NCBI GenBank assembly: GCA_021817255.1
Contig: JAKAVO010000007.1
Location: forward strand, 1-63,048
Direction of reading: 5' to 3'
Length of the DNA stretch: 63,048 bases
Source of the DNA: Thermoplasmata archaeon
GTDB lineage: Archaea > Thermoplasmatota > Thermoplasmata > Thermoplasmatales > Thermoplasmataceae
Shown here in pieces: positions 44,882-54,493 of the stretch. The notes beneath the pieces were generated by a model. It did not search any database. It was not told where the DNA came from and saw nothing but the letters and a program-made list of their open reading frames with translations. A program made the position numbers and the translations under genes. The first letter of the stretch is position 1; each line of letters opens with the position of its first letter.

Positions 44882-45861
44882 TGTCAGAAGTACTAAAAAT
44901 CAGTGTTGATCTGAGCGGCAAACTGGATCTTATTAATAAGAGGCTGGCTGAGGTCCTTAAAACCGACAACGAAAGATTGAACGAAATGTCCAGTTATACA
45001 ATATCTTCCGGCGGCAAGAGGCTCAGGCCACTGATTATACTGCTTGTATACGAATTAAATACAACCAAGCCCGTTGAGAATGTACTGGATCTTTCTGTTG
45101 CGTATGAAATCATGCACAGTGCAAGCTTAATCCATGACGATATTATAGATGAATCTGAGGAGAGAAGGGGTGTACCTTCATTGCATAAGAAGTATGGCCT
45201 TGAAGATGCCATAGTTACAGGGGATTATCTCTTTTCCGTTGCATACAGGATTGGCGCTTCTTATGGAACAGATGTATCAATAGTCGTGGCAAAGGCTGCA
45301 CAAAAGCTTGCAGAAGGGCAGATTGAGGAATCAATGAACCTCGGGAATTTTGATATAACGGAAGATACATATTTCAATATAATAACAAACAAGACTGCTT
45401 ATTTCTTTGGGGCAGGCGCAAAAACCGCCGCAATGGTTGCAGGATCCTCCCAGCAGGATCAGGATAATATGTTCACGTTTGCATTCAATGTGGGGATGGC
45501 GTTTCAGATTGCCGATGACATACTGGATATTGTGGGCAAGGAGGAGAACACCGGAAAACCCCCTTTTACGGATATAAAGCACAGTGCCCTTACACTGCCA
45601 ATGATTTATGCGCTGAACCACGGCGACGAAGCAGGCAAGAAACTCTTGAAGAGTGTTTTAAAAGGGAAAAACGTGGATCAGGAGAGCATAAAAAAGGCAA
45701 AGCAATTCCTGATAGATTCAGGCTCCGTTGATTATTCCCTTGAAAAAGCAAAGGATTTCATTGATAAAGCAATAGAATCTGAAAAAACAGCGAAAATTAG
45801 CCCAAACCTCCAGACCTTGTTTGAAATTGCATACAGTGTCATCAGCAGAATAAGAATTTAG
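44881..45861 (+). CDS. idsA: Polyprenyl (geranylgeranyl/farnesyl-type) diphosphate synthase
   Basis: A protein of 326 residues. First aspartate-rich motif SLIHDDIIDESEERRGVPSL (DDxxD), conserved GKRLRPL near the start, GDYLFSVAYRIG, and second motif QIADDILDIVG. It adds isopentenyl diphosphate units to allylic chains, giving the C20 precursor of archaeal ether lipids. Five residues before DDIID stand small or medium side chains (MHSASLIH), compatible with a C20 product, but product length is not certain from sequence. It precedes the ArsA-like gene by 14 bases and is probably cotranscribed with it. Confidence 0.94.
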   Translation: MSEVLKISVDLSGKLDLINKRLAEVLKTDNERLNEMSSYTISSGGKRLRPLIILLVYELNTTKPVENVLDLSVAYEIMHSASLIHDDIIDESEERRGVPSLHKKYGLEDAIVTGDYLFSVAYRIGASYGTDVSIVVAKAAQKLAEGQIEESMNLGNFDITEDTYFNIITNKTAYFFGAGAKTAAMVAGSSQQDQDNMFTFAFNVGMAFQIADDILDIVGKEENTGKPPFTDIKHSALTLPMIYALNHGDEAGKKLLKSVLKGKNVDQESIKKAKQFLIDSGSVDYSLEKAKDFIDKAIESEKTAKISPNLQTLFEIAYSVISRIRI

Positions 45862-45875
45862 GATGGTGTTTCGGA

Positions 45876-47039
45876 ATGGTTAGGGTATTATTATACACAG
45901 GGAAAGGCGGTGTTGGGAAAACAAGTGTTTCTGCGGCTACGGGAATTGAACTGGCTTCAAGGGGCCTAAAGACACTGGTAATTTCAACAGATCCTGCACA
46001 CAGCCTGCGTGATGCTTTCCAGAGGGACATAGGAAATGATCCTGTCCAGGTGAGTGAAAACCTTTATCTTCAGGAAGTGAGCGTTACAGAATCCATCAGA
46101 AAATACTGGGACACCCTTAAGCTGTACCTAACGGCGCTCATGAGATCGCAGGGTGTGGAAGGCATTGCAGCGGAGGAAATTGCCACCCTCCCAGGATTTG
46201 ATGAGGCAACAGAACTTCTCTATATAAGGGAATACGCAAGGAATAACAGGTTTGACGTTGTCATAATGGATACTGCCCCCACAGGGGAATCATTAAAACT
46301 GCTCTCTTTTCCAGAGGCTTTTTCATGGTACATGGAGAGAATATTTCCCATAGGCAGAAAAACTGCAAAGATTATGAGGCCGTTGATGAAACCTTTCCTT
46401 GGAGTTCCAATCCCCGATGACAAGGTATTCGGGAGCATTGAAGAATTATATTCCCAGATGAGGGAAGTGGAGGAAATACTGTCAGATCCCAAAATTACAA
46501 CAATAAGGCTTGTCTGCAATCCGGACAGGATGTCTTTCAATGAAACCAAGAGGGCATTTACTTACCTGTTAATGTATGGATATAACGTGGATAGCGTCAT
46601 TATAAACAAGATTTACGATGACGACACGGGAGATTTCCTGAAGAAATGGAGAGAATCGCAGAGTGAGGTTCTGAAAGAGATTGAAACTGCTTTCGCCGAT
46701 CTCACAATCCTGAAAATACCAATGAGTGAAAAGGAACCAACAGGGCTGAAACTGCTTGAACAGATGGGCAAAAAACTCTATAAAAACCTGGATCCAATGA
46801 ACACCATGAGCGATATAATTCCCCCAATACAATTCCTGGTAGAGGACAAACAGAAAATTATCAAGATAAGAGTCCCATTTGCGGATAAGGAAAATACAGA
46901 ACTGCACAACAGGGGCGGTGAGCTGGTGGTGCAGATTGACAACTGGAGAAGAGTGTTCTTCCTGCCCCAGAGCATGAGTGAACTGAATCCTGTCAACGCA
47001 GAATTTAATAAGGGCTATTTGGATATAGAGATGAGTTAA
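45876..47039 (+). CDS. ArsA/Get3-family ATPase
   Basis: A protein of 387 residues. It shows the deviant Walker A LYTGKGGVGKTSVSAATGIE, switch I VISTDPAHSLRDAF and the A-loop-like VIMDTAPTGESLKLL. It has a single ATPase copy, so a Get3/TRC40-like dimer is expected. The C-terminus ends in a small alpha-crystallin-like beta segment (KIIKIRVPFADKENTELHNR, then LVVQIDNWRRVFFLPQSM), known in some ArsA homologues. It could target tail-anchored proteins or handle metal ions. No ars genes are nearby, so the former is likelier. It lies between idsA and a small ORF that starts directly at its stop. Confidence 0.9.
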   Translation: MVRVLLYTGKGGVGKTSVSAATGIELASRGLKTLVISTDPAHSLRDAFQRDIGNDPVQVSENLYLQEVSVTESIRKYWDTLKLYLTALMRSQGVEGIAAEEIATLPGFDEATELLYIREYARNNRFDVVIMDTAPTGESLKLLSFPEAFSWYMERIFPIGRKTAKIMRPLMKPFLGVPIPDDKVFGSIEELYSQMREVEEILSDPKITTIRLVCNPDRMSFNETKRAFTYLLMYGYNVDSVIINKIYDDDTGDFLKKWRESQSEVLKEIETAFADLTILKIPMSEKEPTGLKLLEQMGKKLYKNLDPMNTMSDIIPPIQFLVEDKQKIIKIRVPFADKENTELHNRGGELVVQIDNWRRVFFLPQSMSELNPVNAEFNKGYLDIEMS

Positions 47040-47240
47040 ATGGCGGAGAAAACAATTGGAAAGAAGAATGGAAGGATTCATTTTGAAGTTGATATTGAAT
47101 TCCCGGAAATGAAAGAAGCTGCCATGGATATGCTTTCGTTTATGAAGAATGCAGCAGACGAAATGATGGATGCCGGAAAGAGAATTGCATCAAAGCAGAA
47201 TGGCGAGAAAAAAGACATAAAAAAAATCAATATTAAATAA
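47040..47240 (+). CDS. Small protein encoded directly after the ArsA/Get3-like ATPase
   Basis: A protein of 66 residues with no known family. It is amphipathic and charged: GRIHFEVDIEFPEMKEAAMD, a likely helix with MLSFMKNAADEMMDAGKRIA, and a lysine-rich tail. The methionine-rich helix resembles a coiled-coil or a chaperone-binding segment; this is speculation. The ATG follows the TAA of the ATPase gene with no gap, so the two are cotranslated, and a functional partnership is plausible. Confidence 0.7.
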   Translation: MAEKTIGKKNGRIHFEVDIEFPEMKEAAMDMLSFMKNAADEMMDAGKRIASKQNGEKKDIKKINIK

Positions 47241-47288
47241 TTTTTGTACTACCACTATTCATATAAACAGTGAACCAATCACTTGCCC

Positions 47289-48830
47289 ATGGTGGAAATT
47301 GAGAAAATAAAAAGAGACACTTTTGAAAAACTTGGGCTATCTGAAAATAATCCCGGGGTTTATAATGGAAAATGGGAAAATTTCTCAGAAAAAGACGCGA
47401 TTACAGTAAAAAGCCCGATTGATGGCTCTACACTTGGGAGAGTTTCTGTGGCAAGCAAAGAAAGTTATGAAAAAACACTTAATTCGTTAAAGAAGGCCTT
47501 TGCCGAATGGAGCGATGTTCCTGGGCCCAAGCGGGGAATGCTCATTAAGAAATTGTCCGATGCACTTTCAGAAAAGAAAGAGCTTCTTGGAAGAATTGTA
47601 TCCCTTGAAGTTGGAAAGACAAATGTAGAGGGACAGGGAGAAATTCAGGAAATGATAGACGTGGGATATTACGCAACCGGGCTTGGGAGGCAAATTTATG
47701 GCAACACAATAGCAAGTGAAAGGCCCGGGCACGTGTTATATGAGAAATTCCTTCCCCTTGGAATAGTTGGTGTTATATCGGCATTCAATTTTCCCTCTGC
47801 AGTATGGTCATGGAATTCCTTCATTGCGGCAACCGTCGGAGATACAGTACTCTGGAAACCGTCTTCAAAGGCTTCGCTCACTTCAGTTGCGGTGATGGGG
47901 GTTATTGGCGATGTCCTTGAAAAGGAGGGCGTTCCAAACATCTTTGGGCTTGTAAACGGAAGGGGCGGTGTCATAGGTGAACTTCTTGCAAAAGATCAGA
48001 GAATACCTCTTGTTTCATTCACAGGTTCAGTGAAGACAGGCAGGCATATTTCATCAATGGTTTCTGAAAGATTTGGAAGGGCAATTCTTGAACTTGGAGG
48101 AAACAACTGTGCAATTGTGAGCGAAAAAGCAGATATGAATATTGCATTGAAGGGGGTTGGCTTTGGGGCAATGGCAACTGCAGGGCAGAGATGCACAAGC
48201 ACCAGGAGGGTTGCTGTCAGTGAAAAGATATACGAAGATTTCAGGAAAAGGCTCGTTGAAGCCTATAAAAAGGTAAAGATTGGCAATCCACTGGAAAACG
48301 GGGTGCTTGTTGGGCCCCTTATAGACAGTGAGGCTGTCCTGAACTACGAGAAGGCCATAGAAACTGCTGTAAAACAGGGTGGAAAGGTGCTGGCCGGCGG
48401 AAAAAGGCACAGTGCCGGAAACAATGGCTATTACGTGGAACCTACAATAATAGAAGCAAAGAAGGATATGGAAATAACGAAGGAAGAAACCTTTGCGCCA
48501 ATTCTTTACCTCTTCAGGTATTCCGGCCTGCAGGAAGCCATGGAAATTCACAATGGAGTGCCCCAGGGGCTTTCATCAGCAATGTTTACAACTGACCTGA
48601 GGGAGGAGGAAATATTCCTCTCATCAAAGGGATCAGACTGCGGCATTGCAAATATAAACACAAGCACAGCCGGAGCAGAAATAGGCGGCGCATTTGGCGG
48701 TGAAAAGGATACTGGCGGGGGCAGGGAATCAGGAAGCGACTCCTGGAAGGCATACACGAGAAGAATCACCATTACCAAGAATTATGGAAATGAACTCCCT
48801 CTTTCCCAGGGGGTAACTTTTGATCTTTAA
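47289..48830 (+). CDS. Aldehyde dehydrogenase (ALDH7 type)
   Basis: A protein of 513 residues. NAD(P)+ site: GVISAFNFPSAVWSWNS, WKPSSKASLT and FTGSVKTGRHIS. Catalytic glutamate in AILELGGNNCAIV and cysteine in TAGQRCTSTRR. The tail AGAEIGGAFGGEKDTGGGRE and SWKAYTRR is the ALDH7 (antiquitin, alpha-aminoadipic semialdehyde) signature. In Thermoplasmatales an aldehyde dehydrogenase oxidises glyceraldehyde in the non-phosphorylated Entner-Doudoroff route, so that is another possible role. The frame opens at TTG 47283, but CATATAAAC lies about 28 bases before ATG 47289, so I chose that. Confidence 0.9.
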   Translation: MVEIEKIKRDTFEKLGLSENNPGVYNGKWENFSEKDAITVKSPIDGSTLGRVSVASKESYEKTLNSLKKAFAEWSDVPGPKRGMLIKKLSDALSEKKELLGRIVSLEVGKTNVEGQGEIQEMIDVGYYATGLGRQIYGNTIASERPGHVLYEKFLPLGIVGVISAFNFPSAVWSWNSFIAATVGDTVLWKPSSKASLTSVAVMGVIGDVLEKEGVPNIFGLVNGRGGVIGELLAKDQRIPLVSFTGSVKTGRHISSMVSERFGRAILELGGNNCAIVSEKADMNIALKGVGFGAMATAGQRCTSTRRVAVSEKIYEDFRKRLVEAYKKVKIGNPLENGVLVGPLIDSEAVLNYEKAIETAVKQGGKVLAGGKRHSAGNNGYYVEPTIIEAKKDMEITKEETFAPILYLFRYSGLQEAMEIHNGVPQGLSSAMFTTDLREEEIFLSSKGSDCGIANINTSTAGAEIGGAFGGEKDTGGGRESGSDSWKAYTRRITITKNYGNELPLSQGVTFDL

Positions 48831-49044
48831 GCCAATATTCAATTGAAACACACATTTTATTTTTTTGTATTTTCTGATCAGCCTTTGCTTAACTGCCTTT
48901 AAGTTAGAAATATAAATTTCAGGGTGTGTAATATATTACCTTTTAGTGAAATTTATATAATTTATAATATTATAATATAAAAACCCATGAATTATTGGGG
49001 TTTCCTGATGAAAATTTTTTCATATAAATATATTGCCGAAACCA

Positions 49045-49053
49045 CTTATATAA
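49045..49053 (+). promoter_or_regulatory. TATA box for the permease
   Basis: CTTATATAA lies in a very AT-rich upstream region (48940-49076) and would place the transcript start a few bases before the ATG at 49077. A GAAGG ribosome site precedes the ATG. Confidence 0.4.
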
Positions 49054-49076
49054 TATGAACTATTAAAGAAGGTATT

Positions 49077-50552
49077 ATGTTCGAGAAGACGCCAGATGAT
49101 TTAGGTGGCAGCAAGAACGAATTGAAAAAAGGATCTGTTGGAACCTGGCAGGGGGCATTTTACTCTCTGGCCCAGGTTGGCCCGGCAGCAGATATTGCAA
49201 TTCTCATGATAGGGACGTTTAAAGTCGTGGGATTCAGGTCAGTTACGGCTGTACTGGTAGCATGGCTGATATATGGAATGTGGATGATCACGCCTTATGA
49301 GTTTTCAAAACTGAGGTCAAATGCAGGAGGATATTATGCTTATTCTGCAGCCTCAACGAAATCGGGTTTCCTTGGGCCGGCTACAGCATTTTCATGGCTT
49401 TATGAAAACCTTACTTCGTCGGCTTTCGCTGTCCTTGGAATATCGTCATTTCTCTTTCTGCTTTCATCGGAGATTACAGCATTAAAATACCTCTGGGTTG
49501 TTTTTGCAGTTGGAATGATAATCTATGTTACAGTTATACCCTATCTGGGCATCAGGCCTTCAGTACAGTATACTTTTATTACCGGATTCGCGGAAGTGAT
49601 GTTTCTTCTTGTGGCCTCCATTATAATTATAGTTGAAGTTGGCCCGGCAAATTCATTCATGCCTTTCACCCTGCCGGTAAGTGTTGTTCCTGTGTTTTTC
49701 CTTTCAATGATATTTTCAATCAGTGACTTTACAGGAATAGGTATTTCGACAACCATTTCGGAAGAGGTCACTGAACCAAAGAAGAAGATAAAGAATTCTC
49801 TTCTGCTTTCATATATCTTTTCCGGGCTGGCACTTATACCCGCTACATATGCGCTTACGGTTGGCTGGGGAATATCAGGCATAGGGAGTTTTGCAGGTGC
49901 AAGAGATCCTGGCCTGATTGTGTTTGAAAGATATCTGGGGCCAATAGGCGGCATCCTTCTTGTAATCTTTACAATAAACAGCTACCTCTCCAATGGTGTT
50001 GCAAAGACAAACGCAGTGAGCAGGGTATGGTTTTCTGCGAGCAGGGACAAAATCATATTCCCGAAATCATTCTCCCAGGTCCACAAGAAATACAAGAGCC
50101 CGCACAAAGCAATAAGGGCGTACATGATCCTTATGTTGGTTATCAACCTCATATTTGGTTTCTTTTTCGGCCCAAGAACCGGAGCATTGATCCTTCTTAC
50201 AGGGGCAGGAATAGGGATAATATTCACACACATATACGCAAATATAGGCCTGACTCTGTATACAAAATCGCAGAAGGTATTCAGGTTTTTTGTCCATGGG
50301 GTTATTCCAATAACCTCTTCCATAATCGCAGCAGTCGTTATTTATTACACAGTTGAAGGAGATATCATGACACAGGTTACATCACCTTCCTTTGACAACT
50401 TTGCTTTTGCAACTTCAGCAGTTATTGGCCTCATATGGTCGTTTGCATTTGCGTTAATCATATCGTACTATTACGTAAAGAAACACCCGCACAGGGCGAC
50501 CGCCGCCGGCACATATGACTCAGACCATATAGAGATAAGCTGGGATAAATAA
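49077..50552 (+). CDS. APC-superfamily amino acid permease
   Basis: A protein of 491 residues with about 12 hydrophobic segments. APC features: an N-terminal GTWQGAFYSLAQVGPAADIA and YEFSKLRSNAGGYYAYSAAS with the glycine-rich unwound first helix region, and STTISEEVTEPKKKIKNSLL in the conserved loop after TM6. It imports amino acids or related amines with protons or sodium across the cytoplasmic membrane. The substrate is unknown. It stands alone with its own promoter. Confidence 0.9.
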   Translation: MFEKTPDDLGGSKNELKKGSVGTWQGAFYSLAQVGPAADIAILMIGTFKVVGFRSVTAVLVAWLIYGMWMITPYEFSKLRSNAGGYYAYSAASTKSGFLGPATAFSWLYENLTSSAFAVLGISSFLFLLSSEITALKYLWVVFAVGMIIYVTVIPYLGIRPSVQYTFITGFAEVMFLLVASIIIIVEVGPANSFMPFTLPVSVVPVFFLSMIFSISDFTGIGISTTISEEVTEPKKKIKNSLLLSYIFSGLALIPATYALTVGWGISGIGSFAGARDPGLIVFERYLGPIGGILLVIFTINSYLSNGVAKTNAVSRVWFSASRDKIIFPKSFSQVHKKYKSPHKAIRAYMILMLVINLIFGFFFGPRTGALILLTGAGIGIIFTHIYANIGLTLYTKSQKVFRFFVHGVIPITSSIIAAVVIYYTVEGDIMTQVTSPSFDNFAFATSAVIGLIWSFAFALIISYYYVKKHPHRATAAGTYDSDHIEISWDK

Positions 50553-50722
50553 GGAAAAACCAGCACCAATATTTATTTTTATAACCAAATTTTTTATTAA
50601 TTATTTTGGCTCTTCACCCTTTTGTGTGGGTCATTTGTTTCAATGAAGCCCTTCAACACCGTCTGGCTAAGTAGAAAAATGAAAATGTCACCCACATTAA
50701 AGTCCGATGACCCATTATTTTT

Positions 50723-51652
50723 TTAAATTTGATCAATTATATATGAAGGCATTTCCATCGAGACAACAAAATTAGGCTCATCAACGATTTCGCTTATGTG
50801 CAAATTGCCTGCAACGCTGCACAAAATATAGGCTTCTTCTGCTGTCAGCCCTTTTTCCTGCAAGTTTGATATCATTGACAGGGCTGCATTCTGTGCATCC
50901 AAAAACAGATCTGGGCCAATCCCCGTGGATATTACAACTTTCCCTGCTTCCTTCTTCATGCCCTCTATGATAGGCGAACCTGTTTCCTTGCCCTTAACGA
51001 TTTGAACTTCAGCAACTATTCTTGCTCCCGTTTCAACAGCAGTTCCACATATTTCTCCGTCTCCTTGGGAAGCATGCGGATCTGAAAACGAAAGCAGCCC
51101 TCCTTTCACTGATACAGGCAGGGAAATGGCTGACCCCTCAGACAGAAATCTGTTATCCATGTTGCCGCCAAAATATTGTGGCGGGATCATGCCATATTCC
51201 CCTTTTCCCGGTGCCGTGCCTACAACACCCAGGAATGGGTTGGGTTCTATTTTTATATTCTTTAGCAAATCTCCCTCACTCCTTATTTCACTTTTGCCAA
51301 CCTGCCATATGACAAGTGTTTCCCTGAATCTATTTTTCAACAGGCCAAAGTTATCCATTATTGCGGTCCATCCCCAGTTTTCAGTCTCGATTTTCTTTAT
51401 TCTGACATTAATGCGATCTCCAACTTCGGCACCTTCAATATATACAGGCCCAACTGCACCATCGAACAGTGAAGAATCTATGGATCGCACCTGTTCCAGT
51501 GTTGAACTCCTGCTTATCTGCATGGTTGAAGAGTCTGGTATGGCAACCTCGAACTCCTCCCCTTCCATAACGTGAATTTTTGGTTTGTTTTCACTGCTCC
51601 ATTTAAAATGCAGATTTTTCATTTCTCTTCCGTTCAGCGACTTCATCAGCAT
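50723..51652 (-). CDS. Acetamidase/formamidase family amidase
   Basis: A protein of 309 residues from ATG 51652 (open frame to TTG 51661). Family motifs: GPVYIEGAEVGDRINVRIKK, NPFLGVVGTAPGKGEYGMIP, PPQYFGGNMDNRFLSEGSAI and FSDPHASQGDGEICGTAVET, with metal-binding aspartate and histidine. It hydrolyses short amides such as formamide or acetamide to the acid plus ammonia. It stands next to the permease gene on the opposite strand, convergent. A start at residue MKNLHFKW is possible. Confidence 0.9.
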   Translation of the reverse strand: MLMKSLNGREMKNLHFKWSSENKPKIHVMEGEEFEVAIPDSSTMQISRSSTLEQVRSIDSSLFDGAVGPVYIEGAEVGDRINVRIKKIETENWGWTAIMDNFGLLKNRFRETLVIWQVGKSEIRSEGDLLKNIKIEPNPFLGVVGTAPGKGEYGMIPPQYFGGNMDNRFLSEGSAISLPVSVKGGLLSFSDPHASQGDGEICGTAVETGARIVAEVQIVKGKETGSPIIEGMKKEAGKVVISTGIGPDLFLDAQNAALSMISNLQEKGLTAEEAYILCSVAGNLHISEIVDEPNFVVSMEMPSYIIDQI

Positions 51653-51862
51653 TGATGGCAATGTTGGATAAATAGTGTTTTAATTTAGAAATTATAGGAA
51701 GAACGATCAAAAAAACCGTGCGTTGGATGAAGTTGATTTTCTATGCAAAAAACAAAAGAAATCTAATAAGTTGCAGAAGAAATGTGAATTTAACCGGAAA
51801 TAAGGCCGGATGTGAGTGCTTTTCGCCTGGCTCAATGGATAAATTTGGTTTGAGAAGATTGA

Positions 51863-54493
51863 TCAGATCTTCCTTTTCCTCATCGCAAGCACAGATCCAA
51901 ACAGTACAACTGCTGCAACCCCTCCGATTGCACCATAAAGCACTGCGCTGGGCATTCCTGATGCAGAGGGCGATTTTTTGATGGCTGAAAATGTGATTGT
52001 TTTCGAAAGATTGTTGCCATTAACTGATATTGAAGTGGATGAAGCCGAAAATGAATACCCTGATTCATTGCCGATGGTGTAAGAATATGTTCCATTTGTA
52101 AGATTGAAAGTGTAAGATGTTCCACTGATAGCACCTGATTTCATGCCGTTACTTAAATTAACATACCATGTCGTGTTTGATGGAAGGCCTGATTCCCTGA
52201 ATGTGACTGTATACCTGGCCAGGGAGAAAGTGACTGCGCTGGAGACTGAATTTCCTTTCACCGAAACTGATCCAGACGGTGATTCATAGAACTTGGCTGA
52301 TGTTGCTATCGAGTAAGAGTATGATCCATTTGGGAGGTTAAAAGTGTAAGATGATCCTGTGATTGCTCCTGACTTCATGCCGTTGCTTAGATTAACGTAC
52401 CATGCAGTTCCCGATGGCAATCCCGTTTCTGTGAATGTTACTGTATACTTCACTTCAGAAAATGAAACAGAAACAGAATTGGTTGTTGTCAATCCATTAA
52501 CTGTAAACGATCCTGGAGACGCATGGTAAATTCTTCCCTGGGACTGTACTGTGTATGAGTATGATCCGTTTGTCAGGGAGAATGCATATGATAATCCTGT
52601 TATTGCTCCAGACTTCATTCCGTTCGTTAAATTAACATACCATGCTGTACCTGATGGAAGGTTGGATTCTGTGAATGTTACTGTATACTTCACCTTTGAG
52701 AAACTGACAGAAACTGGAAGCGCTTTTCCATTAACTGCAAATGACCCCCCGGGTGCTTGATATATCTTGTCTGATGTTGATATTGTGTAATTGTACGATC
52801 CATTGGTCAGGGAAAATGAATATGATGTTCCTGTTATTGCCCCTGAACCTGGAAGGCCTGTTATATTTACGTACCATGCAGTTCCTGATGTTAAGTTAGA
52901 TTCTGTGAATGTTACCATGTATATAGATTTTGAAAAAGTGATCGGCTGTGATGTGTTTTTTCCGTTTACGGTGATCAACCCTGCATTTGCATGATATGTT
53001 TTGTCAGTGGTTGTGGTGTTGTAGATGTATGATCCATTGGCCAGAGAGAATGAATATGATAATCCCGTGATCGCACCTGACTTCATTCCGTTTGTTAAAT
53101 TGACATACCACGCTGTTCCTGATGGAAGATTGGATTCTGTGAAAGTTGCCGTGTATTTTACTTCAGAGAATGAAACAGAAACAGAATTGGCTGTCGTCAA
53201 TCCATTAATTGTAAACGATCCTGGAGTTGCATGGTAAATTCTTCCCTGAGACTGGACTGTGTAATTGTACGATCCGTTTGTCAGGGAAAATGAATATGAT
53301 GATCCCGTGATCGCACCTGAGCCTGGTTGCCCCGTTATATTTACGTACCATGTTGTTCCTGATGTTAAGTTAGATTCTGTAAATGTTACTGTATACTTCA
53401 CCTTTGAGAAACTGACAGAAACTGGAAGTGCTTTTCCATTAACTGCAAATGATCCGCCTGATGCCTGGTATATCTTGTCTGATGTTGCTGTGGAGTAATA
53501 ATATGTTCCATTTGCCAGGGATACTGAATATGATGTTCCACTGATCACACCTGACTTTATTCCGTTCGTTAAATTAACATACCATTCCGTCAATGAAGGC
53601 AATCCCGTTTCTGTGAATGTTACAGCGTATGTGACTTTTGAGAATGAGATCGGTTGTGATAAACTATTGCCGTTTACGGTGATCGAACCTGCATTTGCAT
53701 GATATGTTTTGTCAGTGGTTGCAATGCTGTAGGCGTATGTCCCATTGACCAGATTCGCTGAATACGAGGTTCCTGTGAGTGCCCCTGAGCCTGGCTGTCC
53801 TGTAATATTCACATACCAAGCTGATCCTGGTGAAAGGTTGGATTCTGTGAATGTTGCTGTATACTTCACCTTTGAGAAACTGACAGAAACTGGAAGCGCT
53901 TTTCCATTAACTGCAAATGACCCCCCGGGTGCTTGATATATCTTGTCTGATGTTGATATTGTGTAATTGTACGATCCATTGGTCAGGGAAAATGAATATG
54001 ATGTTCCTGTTATTGCCCCTGAACCTGGAAGGCCTGTTATATTTACGTACCATGCAGTTACTGATGTTAAGTTAGATTCTGTGAATGTTACAGTGAATGT
54101 GACTTTTGAGAAGGTTACTGCCATGGAAACTGGAATACCATCCACTGTAGCTGAGCCGGGTGGTGATTCGTAAATCTTATCCGGTGTTGCTATTGAGTAA
54201 GAGTATGATCCATTTGGAAGGTTGAAAGTGTAAGATGTTCCTGTTATTGACCCTGATTTCATTCCGTTCGTTAAATTAACATACCAGGCAGTTCCTGATG
54301 GGAGGTTAGATTCCGTGAAATTTAGAGCATATTTTTTTGCCGGTGGTTTTGGAACATGAGATAGTATAGAAACGGTACTTGACCCTGAATTGTCTATAAA
54401 CACATTTCCATTGGCCGAATCAATGGCAACTCCGTAAGGTTCTGTGCCTACATTTATGGAAGTTGCTACTTTGTTTGTAGTTCCGTTTATCAT
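51863..54493 (-). CDS. C-terminal part of giant surface protein: beta-sandwich repeats and membrane anchor
   Basis: A frame of 876 residues, in the same reading frame as the upstream part. It begins with the last propeller blades (residues about 1-50), then ten repeats of about 77 residues, each starting like VTFTESNLPSGTAWYVNLTN and containing SGAITGTSYSFSLTNGSY and a FSKVKYTV junction. The end has one hydrophobic helix (MPSAVLYGAIGGVAAVVLFG) and a basic tail MRKRKI, a C-terminal membrane anchor. Many NxS/T sites suggest heavy N-glycosylation outside the cell. The repeat style resembles stalk domains of archaeal thermopsin-like and S-layer proteins. If the TAA at 54539-54541 is real, this part lacks a signal peptide and would not be exported by itself. 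Confidence 0.8.
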   Translation of the reverse strand: MINGTTNKVATSINVGTEPYGVAIDSANGNVFIDNSGSSTVSILSHVPKPPAKKYALNFTESNLPSGTAWYVNLTNGMKSGSITGTSYTFNLPNGSYSYSIATPDKIYESPPGSATVDGIPVSMAVTFSKVTFTVTFTESNLTSVTAWYVNITGLPGSGAITGTSYSFSLTNGSYNYTISTSDKIYQAPGGSFAVNGKALPVSVSFSKVKYTATFTESNLSPGSAWYVNITGQPGSGALTGTSYSANLVNGTYAYSIATTDKTYHANAGSITVNGNSLSQPISFSKVTYAVTFTETGLPSLTEWYVNLTNGIKSGVISGTSYSVSLANGTYYYSTATSDKIYQASGGSFAVNGKALPVSVSFSKVKYTVTFTESNLTSGTTWYVNITGQPGSGAITGSSYSFSLTNGSYNYTVQSQGRIYHATPGSFTINGLTTANSVSVSFSEVKYTATFTESNLPSGTAWYVNLTNGMKSGAITGLSYSFSLANGSYIYNTTTTDKTYHANAGLITVNGKNTSQPITFSKSIYMVTFTESNLTSGTAWYVNITGLPGSGAITGTSYSFSLTNGSYNYTISTSDKIYQAPGGSFAVNGKALPVSVSFSKVKYTVTFTESNLPSGTAWYVNLTNGMKSGAITGLSYAFSLTNGSYSYTVQSQGRIYHASPGSFTVNGLTTTNSVSVSFSEVKYTVTFTETGLPSGTAWYVNLSNGMKSGAITGSSYTFNLPNGSYSYSIATSAKFYESPSGSVSVKGNSVSSAVTFSLARYTVTFRESGLPSNTTWYVNLSNGMKSGAISGTSYTFNLTNGTYSYTIGNESGYSFSASSTSISVNGNNLSKTITFSAIKKSPSASGMPSAVLYGAIGGVAAVVLFGSVLAMRKRKI
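51960..54350 (-). repeat. Ten ~231-bp repeats coding beta-sandwich domains
   Basis: Ten tandem units with a shared start (FTESNL or FTETGL, followed by WYVN). Two stretches of about 220 bp, starting near 52680 and 53856, are identical except for one or two bases, so copies are still exchanging sequence. Confidence 0.8.
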
